Of a stretch of 26,319 bases of DNA, positions 14,332 through 22,558 are shown one piece after another. Positions within the stretch are counted from its first letter, which is position 1. Every line of letters starts with the position of its first letter. The position numbers were made by a program, and so were the translations under genes. The DNA is from UBA8337 sp049889915 (GTDB lineage Bacteria > Pseudomonadota > Alphaproteobacteria > RS24), in contig JBMHCM010000016.1 of assembly GCA_049889915.1 (NCBI GenBank), positions 1 to 26,319 on the forward strand, read 5' to 3'. The notes under the pieces were generated by a model. It had not been told where the DNA came from. It saw nothing but the letters and a program-made list of their open reading frames with translations, and searched no databases.

Positions 14332-16233
14332 CTACCCCTCCTGCGGATACCCCAATGTTGCAAGAACTTCGGTTATCTCGTCAAGGATAGCCGGATCATC
14401 AATTGTCGCCGGCATATTCCAATCTTCGCCATTGGCGATTTTGCGAATGGTGCCGCGCAAGATTTTGCCGGAACGGGTTTTCGGCAGGCGCTTGACGCGG
14501 GCTGCCAATTTAAACGCCGCCACCGGGCCAATCTCGTCGCGTACTTTTTGAATGGCTTCGGCGACAATCTCTTCATCAGGACGATTGACGCCATCATTCA
14601 GCACCAACAGGCCGAGCGGCAATTCGCCTTTCAGCGCGTCTTTGACGCCCAATACGGCACATTCGGCAATATCGGCATGACCGGCCAGCACTTCTTCCAT
14701 GCCGCCGGTTGACAGCCTGTGTCCGGCCACATTGATGATGTCATCGGTGCGCGACATGACGAATAAATAGCCGTCTTCATCGATAAAGCCGGCATCGCCG
14801 GTTTTATAATAGCCGGGGAAATCGGCCATATAAGCGGCCTCAAAGCCGTCGCGGTTTTGCCACAGGCCGGGCAGGCAGCCGGGCGGGATCGGTTTTTTAA
14901 TGACAATGGAGCCGGTTTCACCGGCTGCGACAGGCTTACCGCCCTCATCCAGAACCGCCAGTTCATAACCCGGCATGGCAAGGCTCGGTGAGCCCTTTTT
15001 GATCGGCAGCAATTCAATACCGACCGGATTGGAGCAAATCGGCCAACCGGTTTCGGTCTGCCACCAATTGTCGATGACCGGCACACCGAGGCTGGCTTCG
15101 GCCCAATTAATCGTGTCAGGGTCAACACGCTCACCGGCCAGATAGAGCATTTTGAAGCTGCTCAAATCATAATCATTGACCAGCTTGCCGTTCGGGTCTT
15201 CTTTTTTGATGGCGCGGAAAGCGGTCGGCGCGGTGAACAGCGCCTTTACCTTATGCTCGGAAATCACCCGCCAAAAGGCGCCGGCATCCGGCGTGCCAAT
15301 CGGTTTGCCTTCAAAAATAATACTTGTCGCGCCAATCGCCGTCGGCGCATAAAGAATAAAGCTGTGCCCGACCACCCAGCCAAAGTCACTGGCCGACCAG
15401 AACACTTCACCCGGTGCAATGTCGTAAATGTTTTCCATCGCCCAGCTCAGCGCCACCAAATGGCCGCCATTATCGCGCACCACACCTTTGGGAATGCCGG
15501 TAGTGCCGGAGGTGTAAAGAATATAAAGCGGATCAGTGGCCGCCACCGGCACACAGGCCGGACGGTTATCGGCGTCGCGGGCTTTTGCTTCTTCGCTGCG
15601 CCAGTCAAAATCGCGACCGTCAATCAGGGCCGCTTCTTGTTGCGGGCGTTGCCAAATCAGGCAGCTTTGCGGATTGTGTGCGGCCAGCTCAATGGCGCCG
15701 TCGAGCAGCGGCTTATAGTCAACAACACGGCCCGGCTCAATGCCGCAGGAGGCAGCCAAAATCATTTTCGGCGTCGCGTCATCAATGCGGGTTGCCAGCT
15801 CGGCTGCGGCAAAGCCACCAAACACAATCGAATGCACGGCGCCGAGGCGGGCGCAGGCCAAAGCGGCAATCGCGGTTTCGGGAATCATCGGCATATAGAT
15901 GATGACGCGGTCGCCCTTTTCGACACCATGGCTTTGCATCATGCCGGCCACGGTTTCAACGCGGTCCAACAAATCGGCATAACTCAATGTTTGTTTGCTG
16001 TCGGTAATCGGGCTGTCATAAATAAAAGCAGCGCGCGCGCCATGGCCAGCCGCGACGTGGCGGTCAACGCAATTAAAGCAGGTATTCATTACCCCATCAG
16101 GATACCAGCGATCACCGGTCTCATTGCTTTCAAAAATTGTTTGCGGTGCAGTGTCCCAGTCTAGACGGCTTGCTTGCTCGGCCCAAAAGCCGTGCGGGTC
16201 TGACTGCCACTGTTTGTAAATATCCTGGTACAT
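14332..16233 (-). CDS. prpE: Propionyl-CoA synthetase (propionate-CoA ligase)
   Basis: The 633-aa AMP-forming acyl-CoA synthetase activates propionate with ATP and CoA through propionyl-AMP. The N-terminal ACAS-type region opens with MYQDIYKQWQSDPHGFWAEQ. The P-loop YTSGTTGIPKGVVRDNGGH (240-258) is the PrpE-like form, WWQTETGWP (390-398) is the acyl/AMP region, and RSGK (587-590) carries the C-terminal catalytic Lys, often acetylated in this family. PrpE is preferred over acetyl-CoA synthetase because of the VRDNGGH and GYYKTGDAGFIDEDGY segments. I chose ATG 16233 rather than the upstream start at 16269: AGAGGGGG lies just before 16233 and the family N-terminus begins there. It is first in a three-gene operon and divergent from the DUF3604 gene. 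With MmsA it supplies propionyl-CoA. Confidence 0.92.
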   Translation of the reverse strand: MYQDIYKQWQSDPHGFWAEQASRLDWDTAPQTIFESNETGDRWYPDGVMNTCFNCVDRHVAAGHGARAAFIYDSPITDSKQTLSYADLLDRVETVAGMMQSHGVEKGDRVIIYMPMIPETAIAALACARLGAVHSIVFGGFAAAELATRIDDATPKMILAASCGIEPGRVVDYKPLLDGAIELAAHNPQSCLIWQRPQQEAALIDGRDFDWRSEEAKARDADNRPACVPVAATDPLYILYTSGTTGIPKGVVRDNGGHLVALSWAMENIYDIAPGEVFWSASDFGWVVGHSFILYAPTAIGATSIIFEGKPIGTPDAGAFWRVISEHKVKALFTAPTAFRAIKKEDPNGKLVNDYDLSSFKMLYLAGERVDPDTINWAEASLGVPVIDNWWQTETGWPICSNPVGIELLPIKKGSPSLAMPGYELAVLDEGGKPVAAGETGSIVIKKPIPPGCLPGLWQNRDGFEAAYMADFPGYYKTGDAGFIDEDGYLFVMSRTDDIINVAGHRLSTGGMEEVLAGHADIAECAVLGVKDALKGELPLGLLVLNDGVNRPDEEIVAEAIQKVRDEIGPVAAFKLAARVKRLPKTRSGKILRGTIRKIANGEDWNMPATIDDPAILDEITEVLATLGYPQEG

Positions 16234-16330
16234 ATTACCCCCTCTTCTGCCAACCAATACTTCGCGCATGTCTTGTCAATTCACCGCGCATCAGGCACAG
16301 TCCATTTAACCGAGGGAGAGGAATAAAACA
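16234..16330. promoter_or_regulatory. Divergent promoter region between prpE and the DUF3604 operon
   Basis: Both operons must start in this 97-base interval. On the minus strand a perfect TTGACA occupies 16279-16274, but the best -10 candidate, TATTGG (16259-16254), is only 14 nt away, so the assignment is weak. I cannot name a clear plus-strand promoter. GGGAGAGGA just before 16331 is the ribosome site of the DUF3604 gene. Confidence 0.4.
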
Positions 16331-18226
16331 ATGCGTAAGCTGATTACAGCCACAGCTTTAATGGCGCCGTTATTTATGGCGACACCGGCTCTGGCCGGTC
16401 CGGAAGACCGTAAAGCCTTGTTTGGCGAAACCCATTTGCACACCAATCGTTCTTTTGATGCGTTTATTTTCGGCAATCGCAACGGCCCCGATGAAGCTTA
16501 TGAACTTGCCAAGGGCAAGGCGATTAAGCACCCGGCCGGATTTGACATGAAAATGCGCGTGCCACTGGATTTCCAAGCGGTTACCGACCATGCCATGTAT
16601 CTCGGCATGGTGCCGGCCATGTTCGACACATCGACCAGTGTGGCGGCGCATCCGGTGGCGACAAGATTGCGGGAAGCCAAAACGCCGAATGAACGCCGCA
16701 ATGCGTTTGGCGCGCTACTGCCCTATTTGGGCCAGCAAGTAGAAGATGATTTGCTGGATATGGATATCGTCCGCAGCACTTGGGATGAGGTGAAAGAGGC
16801 GGCTGAACGCCACAATGCGCCCGGCACATTCACCACTTTTATCGGTTATGAATATACCTCGTCGCAGGATAATTTTGAGAACCTGCACCGCAATGTCATT
16901 TTTAAGGGCGATGCGCCGGATGAGCCGTTTTCGCGGCTGATTTCGAAAAATCCGGAAAATCTGTGGCGTTGGATGGACAACCTGCGCGATGAGGGGATGG
17001 ACTCAATCGCCATTCCGCATAATTCCAACGGTTCGGACGGCTATATGTTCTGGGATAAGACTTATGACGGCAAGCCGATTACACCGACCTATAGCGCGTT
17101 GCGCATGCGCAATGAGCCGTTGGTCGAAATCAGTCAGGTCAAAGGCACATCGGAAACCCATCCTTTGCAAAGCCCAAGCGATGAGTGGGCCGCCTTTGAG
17201 ATTATGCCGTATCAAATCGCCACTTGGCGCAATAGCCGCATTGAGGGTTCATATGTTCGCCAAGCCTATAAGCGCGGTCTGGCCATGCAGGCAAACGGGC
17301 AGGGCAATCCGTTCAAATTCGGTCTGATTTCTGCTTCCGATACGCATGTCTCGGCCGGTGGCTTTGACGAATATAATTATTGGTCGAAAATCGGCATGGT
17401 CGACGCCAATGGCCGGCTGCGTGGGGCTGTGCGTCTGACATGGACACAACGTCTGGGTGTGCAGCTGATGCGGGTGCGCAATTGGGTGGCGCAAATGCGT
17501 CAACCGGAAGCGCAACGCACCGGTGTGCCGTCGAAAAATCCGGCCCCCGGTTATTTGCACATGCAATGGTCAAGCTGGGGTGCCTCCGGTCTGGCCGGTG
17601 TGTGGGCGGAAGAAAACACCCGCGACAGTATTTTTGACGCAATGCGCCGCAAAGAGACTTTTGCCACGTCGGGCCCGCGCATGCGGGTGCGGCTGTTCGC
17701 CGGTTATGGCTTGGGCGAGGACTTGCTGGATGACGCGCAATTGGTCAAAAAAGCCTATGCCGGCGGTGTGCCGATGGGGGCTGATTTGAAAGCCCGTGCG
17801 CAAGCCGCTGATATGCTGGTTTGGGCGACCCGCGACCCGGGCAGCGCGCCGCTGCAACGCTTGCAAATCATCAAAGGCTGGTTGGACGCTGACGGCAAAA
17901 CCCATGAGAAAGTGTTTGATGTCGCCTGTGCCGGTGGGGCGCAACCCGATGCCACAACCCATCGCTGCCCCGATAATAATGCGCAAGTCGATATCTCCGA
18001 CTGCTCTTATGGTGCCGATAGCGGCGCCGATGAGCTGAAAGCGCATTGGCAGGACCCGGAATATAAGGCAGGTGAAAACACGTTTTATTATGCCCGTGGG
18101 TTGGAAAACCCGACCTGTCGCTGGTCGACATGGGATGCCATTCGGGCCGGTTCACCGCCCAACCCGTCTTTGGCCGCGACCATTCAAGAACGTGTTTGGT
18201 CGTCACCGATTTGGCTTGAGAACTAA
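16331..18226 (+). CDS. DUF3604 family secreted protein (PHP-like metal-dependent hydrolase fold)
   Basis: The 631-aa protein has a signal peptide (hydrophobic 6-20, cleavage likely after ALA at 22), so it acts in the periplasm or outside. FGETHLHT (31-38) and AVTDHA (83-88) resemble the metal-binding His/Asp motifs that open PHP-domain phosphoesterases. Further conserved polar sites are GYEYT (172-176), IPHN (228-231) and SASDTHVS (334-341), all typical of DUF3604. The family has no established biochemical role that I know of. GGGAGAGGA precedes the ATG. The next gene, a parvulin, starts 6 bases after the stop and the HupE-like gene overlaps that, so the three form one transcription unit. I infer a metal-requiring secreted hydrolase whose folding and metal supply depend on its neighbours. 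Confidence 0.88.
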   Translation: MRKLITATALMAPLFMATPALAGPEDRKALFGETHLHTNRSFDAFIFGNRNGPDEAYELAKGKAIKHPAGFDMKMRVPLDFQAVTDHAMYLGMVPAMFDTSTSVAAHPVATRLREAKTPNERRNAFGALLPYLGQQVEDDLLDMDIVRSTWDEVKEAAERHNAPGTFTTFIGYEYTSSQDNFENLHRNVIFKGDAPDEPFSRLISKNPENLWRWMDNLRDEGMDSIAIPHNSNGSDGYMFWDKTYDGKPITPTYSALRMRNEPLVEISQVKGTSETHPLQSPSDEWAAFEIMPYQIATWRNSRIEGSYVRQAYKRGLAMQANGQGNPFKFGLISASDTHVSAGGFDEYNYWSKIGMVDANGRLRGAVRLTWTQRLGVQLMRVRNWVAQMRQPEAQRTGVPSKNPAPGYLHMQWSSWGASGLAGVWAEENTRDSIFDAMRRKETFATSGPRMRVRLFAGYGLGEDLLDDAQLVKKAYAGGVPMGADLKARAQAADMLVWATRDPGSAPLQRLQIIKGWLDADGKTHEKVFDVACAGGAQPDATTHRCPDNNAQVDISDCSYGADSGADELKAHWQDPEYKAGENTFYYARGLENPTCRWSTWDAIRAGSPPNPSLAATIQERVWSSPIWLEN

Positions 18227-18232
18227 GAGCGC

Positions 18233-19048
18233 ATGAAAAATTTGTTGCAAAAGCTGGCCCGCGACCGGCTAGTTTGGTTTATTGCCTTAGGACTGGGGCT
18301 GTTTGTGCTGGAAGGGCTTGGCCAACGCCATGCCGCGCAGCGCATCGTCATCGACCTGCCGCTGGTTGAAAAATTGGGGGCGCAATGGCAAGGCCAGACC
18401 AAACGGCAGCCGACAGCGGTGGAACTGGACGCGCTGATTGAGGGCTATATTCGTGAAGAGATTCTGGTCCGTGAGGCGCAGCGCATGGGGCTGGATGAGG
18501 ATGATGTGATTATCCGGCGGCGGCTGGCGCAAAAAGTAGATTTCTTTTTGTCCGAAAACGGCCCGGCCGATTTGCCCGATGAAGCGACTTTGCGACAATG
18601 GTTTGAGATCAATCGCGCCCGCTATGACACGCCGCCAACCGTTAGCTGGCAGCATATTTTCGCTGCCGATGAGGCAGCAGCCCGCACGCTATTGCAACAA
18701 GTGCGCGCCAATCCGGCCGCGTGGCGGCAATTGGGGCAACCCTTCATGCTGAACCGCGCCTATGCGCGGCAAGACAAATCCGGTCTGGCGCAGCTGATGG
18801 GCGGCGATTTCGCGACCCGCTTAATGGAGTTGTCAGGCACGGATTGGCAAGGGCCAGTGCAGTCAGCCTATGGCTGGCATGTGGTCAAGATTACCGCCCG
18901 CGAAGCTGCCAAACCGGCCGGTTTTGAGGCATTGGCCGACCGGCTGGCTGTTGATTGGCAAGCCGAGCAAGCGCGCCGTGCCAAGCAGCAAGCCTGGCAA
19001 GACTTGCGGGCCAGCTACACGATTGAATTGGCACCGGTTGACGAATGA
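18233..19048 (+). CDS. Membrane-anchored PpiC/parvulin-type peptidyl-prolyl isomerase
   Basis: The 271-aa protein has an N-terminal anchor (about 14-30) after a basic MKNLLQKLARDR, placing the rest in the periplasm. A SurA/PpiD-like helical region (about 60-125) with LDALIEGYIREEILVREAQR is followed by a parvulin-like domain (about 126-222). Its marks are VSWQHIF (137-143) and GPVQSAYGWHVVKI (207-220), the conserved ends of the PpiC domain; the middle is shorter and more divergent. It starts 6 bases after the DUF3604 stop with a poor ribosome site, suggesting coupling, and overlaps the HupE-like start by four bases (ATGA). A dedicated foldase for one of its neighbours is the simplest reading. 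Isomerase activity is not assured. Confidence 0.82.
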   Translation: MKNLLQKLARDRLVWFIALGLGLFVLEGLGQRHAAQRIVIDLPLVEKLGAQWQGQTKRQPTAVELDALIEGYIREEILVREAQRMGLDEDDVIIRRRLAQKVDFFLSENGPADLPDEATLRQWFEINRARYDTPPTVSWQHIFAADEAAARTLLQQVRANPAAWRQLGQPFMLNRAYARQDKSGLAQLMGGDFATRLMELSGTDWQGPVQSAYGWHVVKITAREAAKPAGFEALADRLAVDWQAEQARRAKQQAWQDLRASYTIELAPVDE

Positions 19049-20046
19049 GAGTGGTCCTCTTTGCTTGGTTGGTTGGTTTTGCGGCTCTGCTCCCTTTCAC
19101 GGGACAGGCGCATGAGGTGCGGCCCGGCTATATTGAGCTGACCGAGACGGCGCGCGACCAATTTGACGTGGTGTGGAAGCAACCGGTGCGCGACGCCGGA
19201 CGTGATGCGGTGGCTGGGCTGGGTCTGCGGCCGGTCTTTCCGGAGAACTGCCAAAGATTATCCGACAGTCGCATGCAGCGTCGCCCCGGCGTGTTGATTG
19301 AACGCTTTGCCTTGGCTTGCGCGGGCGGCCTGGTTGGCCAATCCATCGGCGTTGAGGGGTTGCAAAAAACCATCACCGATGTGTTTGTGCATTTGCAATT
19401 GCAAGACGGCAAGGCGGTACATATGCGCCTGACGGCAGAGCAGCCGGTGGCCCGTCTGGCCGGTGGCGGCGCCGGCTTGGCGGCTTATTTTGGCCTCGGT
19501 GTCGAGCATTTGGTGTTCGGTTTTGACCATATTTTATTTGTTCTGGGGCTGGTCATGCTGGTGCAGGGCTGGCGGCGTCTGGTCTATGTCATTACGGCTT
19601 TCACCTTGGCCCATTCCATCACTCTGGCATTGTCCATGCTGGCTGATATTCGCGCCCCATCAGCAGTGGTGGAGGCGATTATCGCCTTGTCGATTTTATT
19701 TCTCGCGGTTGAGATTTTGCACAAGCCGGAAGACCGCTCACCCCTGGCAGAGAAATATCCGCAAGCGGTCGCCTTTGGCTTCGGCCTGCTGCACGGTTTT
19801 GGCTTTGCCGGTGTGTTGGGCGATATTGGTCTGCCGCGCGATTTGGCAGCCCCGGCTTTGGCATTGTTCAATATCGGCCTCGAAGTCGGCCAGCTCTTGG
19901 TTATTGCGCTGGCATTGGGACTGGGCAAATATCTGGCGCCCTATGTGCGGCGCCAGCCATTATTGGCCGAAGTGCCGGTGGTGCTCATCGGCGGGCTGTC
20001 TGTCTATTGGCTGCTCGACCGCAGTGCGGTTTTGTTCACCGGCTGA
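19045..20046 (+). CDS. HupE/UreJ family membrane protein with periplasmic N-terminal domain
   Basis: The 333-aa protein has a signal peptide (1-22) and a mature N-terminus HEVRPGYIEL that is characteristic of the HupE/UreJ_2 group. Residues 23-140 form a periplasmic beta-rich domain, followed by about six or seven transmembrane helices (about 143-328). Conserved membrane residues are GVEHLVFGFDHILFV (152-166: H155, D161, H162), TLAHSITLAL (187-196), LLHGFGFAG (248-256) and FNIGLEVGQL (275-284), the pattern seen in Ni2+/Co2+ permease-like HupE/UreJ proteins. Metal transport is inferred from the family. The gene overlaps the parvulin gene and ends 9 bases before the convergent crotonase. Confidence 0.87.
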   Translation: MRVVLFAWLVGFAALLPFTGQAHEVRPGYIELTETARDQFDVVWKQPVRDAGRDAVAGLGLRPVFPENCQRLSDSRMQRRPGVLIERFALACAGGLVGQSIGVEGLQKTITDVFVHLQLQDGKAVHMRLTAEQPVARLAGGGAGLAAYFGLGVEHLVFGFDHILFVLGLVMLVQGWRRLVYVITAFTLAHSITLALSMLADIRAPSAVVEAIIALSILFLAVEILHKPEDRSPLAEKYPQAVAFGFGLLHGFGFAGVLGDIGLPRDLAAPALALFNIGLEVGQLLVIALALGLGKYLAPYVRRQPLLAEVPVVLIGGLSVYWLLDRSAVLFTG

Positions 20047-20055
20047 AGCGGCTGA

Positions 20056-20892
20056 TTATTCCGCCGCCTTCGGCTTCACATCCTCATAAACCGGCGCACG
20101 GCCTTCCATCTCGGCTTTCACCGCCTCGACTTGGTTTGGGAAGCCGATAATCTCGTCTTGCAAAACGCTTTCCAGCATCAGCGTATCGGCGACAAAGCGG
20201 TCAGCCGGTTCGTTGAACAGGCGCTTGGTGCCGCGCACCGCTTCGGGATTACGCGAGGCAATGGCGGCTGCCGTATCCAGTGCCGCCTCAACCGGGTTTT
20301 CGCAGACACGGGTCAGGAAGCCATGCTCATAAGCTTCATCAGCCTCAAAAATCCGCGCTGTCAGTGCCAATTCCTTGACAATATCTTCGCGCGCCACGCG
20401 GGTCATCACATGGGTGGTGCCCATATCGGGGATCAGGCCCCAGCGGCTTTCCATAATGGAGAATTTGGTGCCCGGTGCGGCATAGCGCATATCTGCACCC
20501 ATAAAGATTTGAAACCCGCCACCCAGCGCAAAACCTTGCGCGGCAGCGATGACCGGCACTTCCAATTCGCGCCATGTAAAGGCAACTTTTTGCGGCCGGT
20601 TGGCCAGCCCATGCGTGCGCTCGGCCAACAATTGGCGGCTGCCACCATCTGTTACGCCGGCATTGTCGCCACCGGCCATTTTGGCAAAATTGCCCATGTC
20701 CAAACCGGCGCAAAAGGCTTTGCCTTCGCCCGACAGCACAACGGCGCGCAGGCCGTCCATGGTTTTCAACCGCTCACCGGCCTCAATAATCGCTTCGATC
20801 ATTTCGGCATCAAGCGCATTCATTTTGTCGCCGCGCACAAGCTGCACATGGGCGACATGATTTTCCAAAGTAATTTTGACGCGGTTTTCCAT
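20056..20892 (-). CDS. Crotonase / enoyl-CoA hydratase family protein
   Basis: The 278-aa crotonase-fold protein has both catalytic glutamates of enoyl-CoA hydratase at the expected places: E148 in FSIMESRWGLIPDMG and E174 in VKELALTAR. The oxyanion-hole segments are FCAGLDM (60-66) and GFALGGGFQIFMGAD (120-134). The length is slightly above the family norm because of an insertion around 75-105. ATG 20892 is preferred: AGGGAGA lies about 5 nt upstream, whereas the in-frame GTG at 20910 has no ribosome site. It probably hydrates a 2-enoyl-CoA; substrate length cannot be told. It is 43 bases downstream of the kinase gene on the same strand, so co-transcription is not settled, and it converges with the HupE-like gene. 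Confidence 0.88.
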   Translation of the reverse strand: MENRVKITLENHVAHVQLVRGDKMNALDAEMIEAIIEAGERLKTMDGLRAVVLSGEGKAFCAGLDMGNFAKMAGGDNAGVTDGGSRQLLAERTHGLANRPQKVAFTWRELEVPVIAAAQGFALGGGFQIFMGADMRYAAPGTKFSIMESRWGLIPDMGTTHVMTRVAREDIVKELALTARIFEADEAYEHGFLTRVCENPVEAALDTAAAIASRNPEAVRGTKRLFNEPADRFVADTLMLESVLQDEIIGFPNQVEAVKAEMEGRAPVYEDVKPKAAE

Positions 20893-20935
20893 GGTTTTCT
20901 CCCTATTCACCGGTCTCCCAGCGGCGCGAAGCGGG

Positions 20936-22369
20936 TCAGTGCCGCTTCATAAAATCTCTATGCCGTGCAGCATAGCGCGCATGATTTTGCTTGTCAGGGG
21001 TAAATTGCCGCAAGGGCGTGTGAGCAGCGGCGGCGGCCTGCGACAGGTCGCTAAAGGCGCCATGCGCCGTTGCCGCCAACAAGGCGGTGGCAAAGGCGCA
21101 ATCGCTTTCTTGCGCCGCCATGAGCGGCGTATCCAACATATCGGCCAGCATATGGCAGAAAAAGCCGATTTGCCCGCCACCGCCCAGCACATGCAGCATG
21201 TCCGGCTTGCTACCGAGACGGCCCGTCATATCGTGCCATATGGCAGTCAACACATGGCCGACCCCTTCAAAAGCGGCGCGGGCAATATCGGCCGCCGTGT
21301 GGCCGCGGGTCAGGCCCGTCATTTCCGCCGTTAAAGAGGCATCCCAAAACGGCGCGCGAGCACCCGATAGATAGGGGTAAAACAGCAGCCCATTGGCCCC
21401 CAGCGGGGCCGATTTGGCGGCGGCGGCAAAAGCCGGAGCATCATAGTGCGGCGTCAAATTATGCCGCACCCAATCAATGGCCCCCATGCAATCGCTCATG
21501 CCGGCGGCGTGATAATGCCATGGCTCAATACTATGCGGGTATAGCGAAACAGGCGGGAAATTGTCGGTCGCCGCCGTGGTAAAGGCCAGCACCCCGGCCG
21601 AGGCCAATTTCAGGCTGGCCATATTGGCGCTTTGCGGCGCGGCGCACAGCCATTCGACCGATGTGTCAATCGCCCCTTGATAGACCGGACAATCAACCGG
21701 CAGGCCAAACTGCGCGGCTGCTTGCGGCGTAACCGTACCGGCTTGCGCTTGCGCCGCCAATAGAGGGGGAAAGCAGTCAATATCGAGACCGCTCAGGGCT
21801 CGCAAGGGTGCCGCCCATTGGCCGTGCTTATCGCCCAGCATGCCGCCAACCACTTCAGTGGCATCACTGCTGTGCCGGTCGGTCAGCTGAAAGCGTAACC
21901 AATCTTTGGCGAAAAACAGTTTTTCAGTGGCCTGTATCACATCTGCTTCATGGGTCGCCAGCCAGCGTAATTGCGGCAGCGTCCAAGTGGGGTTCGGGCG
22001 GTTGCCGCTCAGCTGCTCAACCGTGCTGTCGGCGGCCAGTTCCGCCGCTTCATCTGCGGCGCGTTGGTCGCTCCACATAATGGCCGGGCGCAGCGGCGCG
22101 GCCGCGCCATCGCATAATATGGCGATATGCGCACCGCCCGAAAAGCTGATGGCCTGCACCAATTGCAGCGCATGGCCATCTTCGGCAAGCGATGTCAGCG
22201 CCTGCGCCATGGCGGTCGCCCAATCTTGCGGGTTTTGTTCGGCCCATCTGGGGTGCGGGTGATGCGTTTCAATCGGCGCGCGGGCCATCGCCACGCGTTG
22301 CCCGTCTTGATTTATCAGACAGGCTTTCAGGCTGCTGGCGCCCAGATCAATGCCGAGAAAATAGCTCAT
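20936..22369 (-). CDS. FGGY-family carbohydrate kinase, xylulokinase-like
   Basis: The 477-aa kinase has two actin-fold domains. Domain 1 has the phosphate motif GIDLGASSLK (6-15), the sugar-binding region SFSGGAH (75-81), where xylulokinases usually show SGQMHG, and WSDQRAADEA (99-108). Asp235 in YQGAIDTS is the likely catalytic base. Domain 2 has FYPYLSGARAPFWD (330-343) and the adenine-binding LGGGGQ (395-400), both standard for the family. Xylulokinase is the closest type, but the altered sugar-binding motif leaves the substrate open. There is no Shine-Dalgarno sequence. A TATAAC box lies at 22380-22375, so that a transcript would start at or near the ATG, suggesting a leaderless mRNA. 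Confidence 0.87.
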   Translation of the reverse strand: MSYFLGIDLGASSLKACLINQDGQRVAMARAPIETHHPHPRWAEQNPQDWATAMAQALTSLAEDGHALQLVQAISFSGGAHIAILCDGAAAPLRPAIMWSDQRAADEAAELAADSTVEQLSGNRPNPTWTLPQLRWLATHEADVIQATEKLFFAKDWLRFQLTDRHSSDATEVVGGMLGDKHGQWAAPLRALSGLDIDCFPPLLAAQAQAGTVTPQAAAQFGLPVDCPVYQGAIDTSVEWLCAAPQSANMASLKLASAGVLAFTTAATDNFPPVSLYPHSIEPWHYHAAGMSDCMGAIDWVRHNLTPHYDAPAFAAAAKSAPLGANGLLFYPYLSGARAPFWDASLTAEMTGLTRGHTAADIARAAFEGVGHVLTAIWHDMTGRLGSKPDMLHVLGGGGQIGFFCHMLADMLDTPLMAAQESDCAFATALLAATAHGAFSDLSQAAAAAHTPLRQFTPDKQNHARYAARHRDFMKRH

Positions 22370-22374
22370 GCGAT

Positions 22375-22403
22375 GTTATAGGCGAAAAAAGGGCGCCTGC
22401 AAA
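22375..22403 (-). promoter_or_regulatory. Candidate promoter for a leaderless kinase mRNA, overlapping the terminator
   Basis: On the minus strand TTTGCA lies in the loop and 3' arm of the terminator hairpin, followed after 17 nt by TATAAC (22380-22375). The -10 is close to consensus (five of six), the -35 less so (four of six). The expected start site, 6-7 nt after the -10, falls on the kinase ATG (22369). Confidence 0.4.
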
Positions 22404-22414
22404 AGCAGGCGCCC
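22385..22414 (-). terminator. Rho-independent terminator of the small minus-strand ORF
   Basis: A perfect 10-bp stem (22391-22400 with 22405-22414) has a 4-nt loop (AAAA on the plus strand), and six T residues follow it in minus-strand sense (22390-22385). It ends 15 bases before the kinase ATG and follows the small ORF stop (22462) by about 48 bases. Confidence 0.92.
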
Positions 22415-22416
22415 AA

Positions 22417-22458
22417 AATTCAACTCGGTTGAATTCGTGATTGGAGTGTAGGCCAATC
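22417..22458 (-). other. Two further inverted repeats between the small ORF and its terminator
   Basis: AATTCAAC (22417-22424) pairs with GTTGAATT (22428-22435) around a 3-nt loop, a perfect 8-bp stem. GATTGG (22439-22444) pairs with CCAATC (22453-22458). With the terminator they give three consecutive hairpins in the 3' part of the minus-strand transcript, more than a simple terminator needs. Confidence 0.6.
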
Positions 22459-22461
22459 CGT

Positions 22462-22557
22462 TTATTTTTGTGATGCGCCGTTGGACAGCGAAGGCTGCTC
22501 CACGCCCGTCAGGTCACACTGGATTAGAAACCCCAAATACTTCCGTTCACTAGACAA
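22462..22557 (-). CDS. Small ORF (31 aa) with an extreme Shine-Dalgarno; function unknown
   Basis: The frame starts at TTG 22557 and ends at TAA 22464-22462, encoding a 31-aa peptide that begins MSSERKYLGFLIQCDL and ends in a polar GASQK. It has one Cys, no signal and no membrane segment. The case for a gene rests on its signals: a 15-nt exact complement of the 16S rRNA 3' end, with AGGAGG 7 nt before the TTG, and an efficient terminator about 50 bases after the stop. I do not recognise the peptide. The alternative is a regulatory RNA with a ribosome-binding element in which the frame is incidental, or a shorter frame from GTG 22550 (8 codons). Comparison of codon substitutions across relatives would decide. 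Confidence 0.5.
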   Translation of the reverse strand: MSSERKYLGFLIQCDLTGVEQPSLSNGASQK

Positions 22558-22558
22558 T

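Noticed and set aside
13721..14551. Plus-strand open frame (276 codons) across the crotonase and the end of prpE
   Set aside because: It crosses two well-supported minus-strand genes and has Ser/Ala-rich composition expected of a shadow frame.
15253..16164. Plus-strand open frame (303 codons) antisense to prpE
   Set aside because: No family motifs and low-complexity Arg/Asn/His content; it mirrors prpE codon bias.
20131..20952. Plus-strand open frame (273 codons) antisense to the second crotonase
   Set aside because: No domain or ribosome site; the opposite strand carries both crotonase catalytic glutamates.
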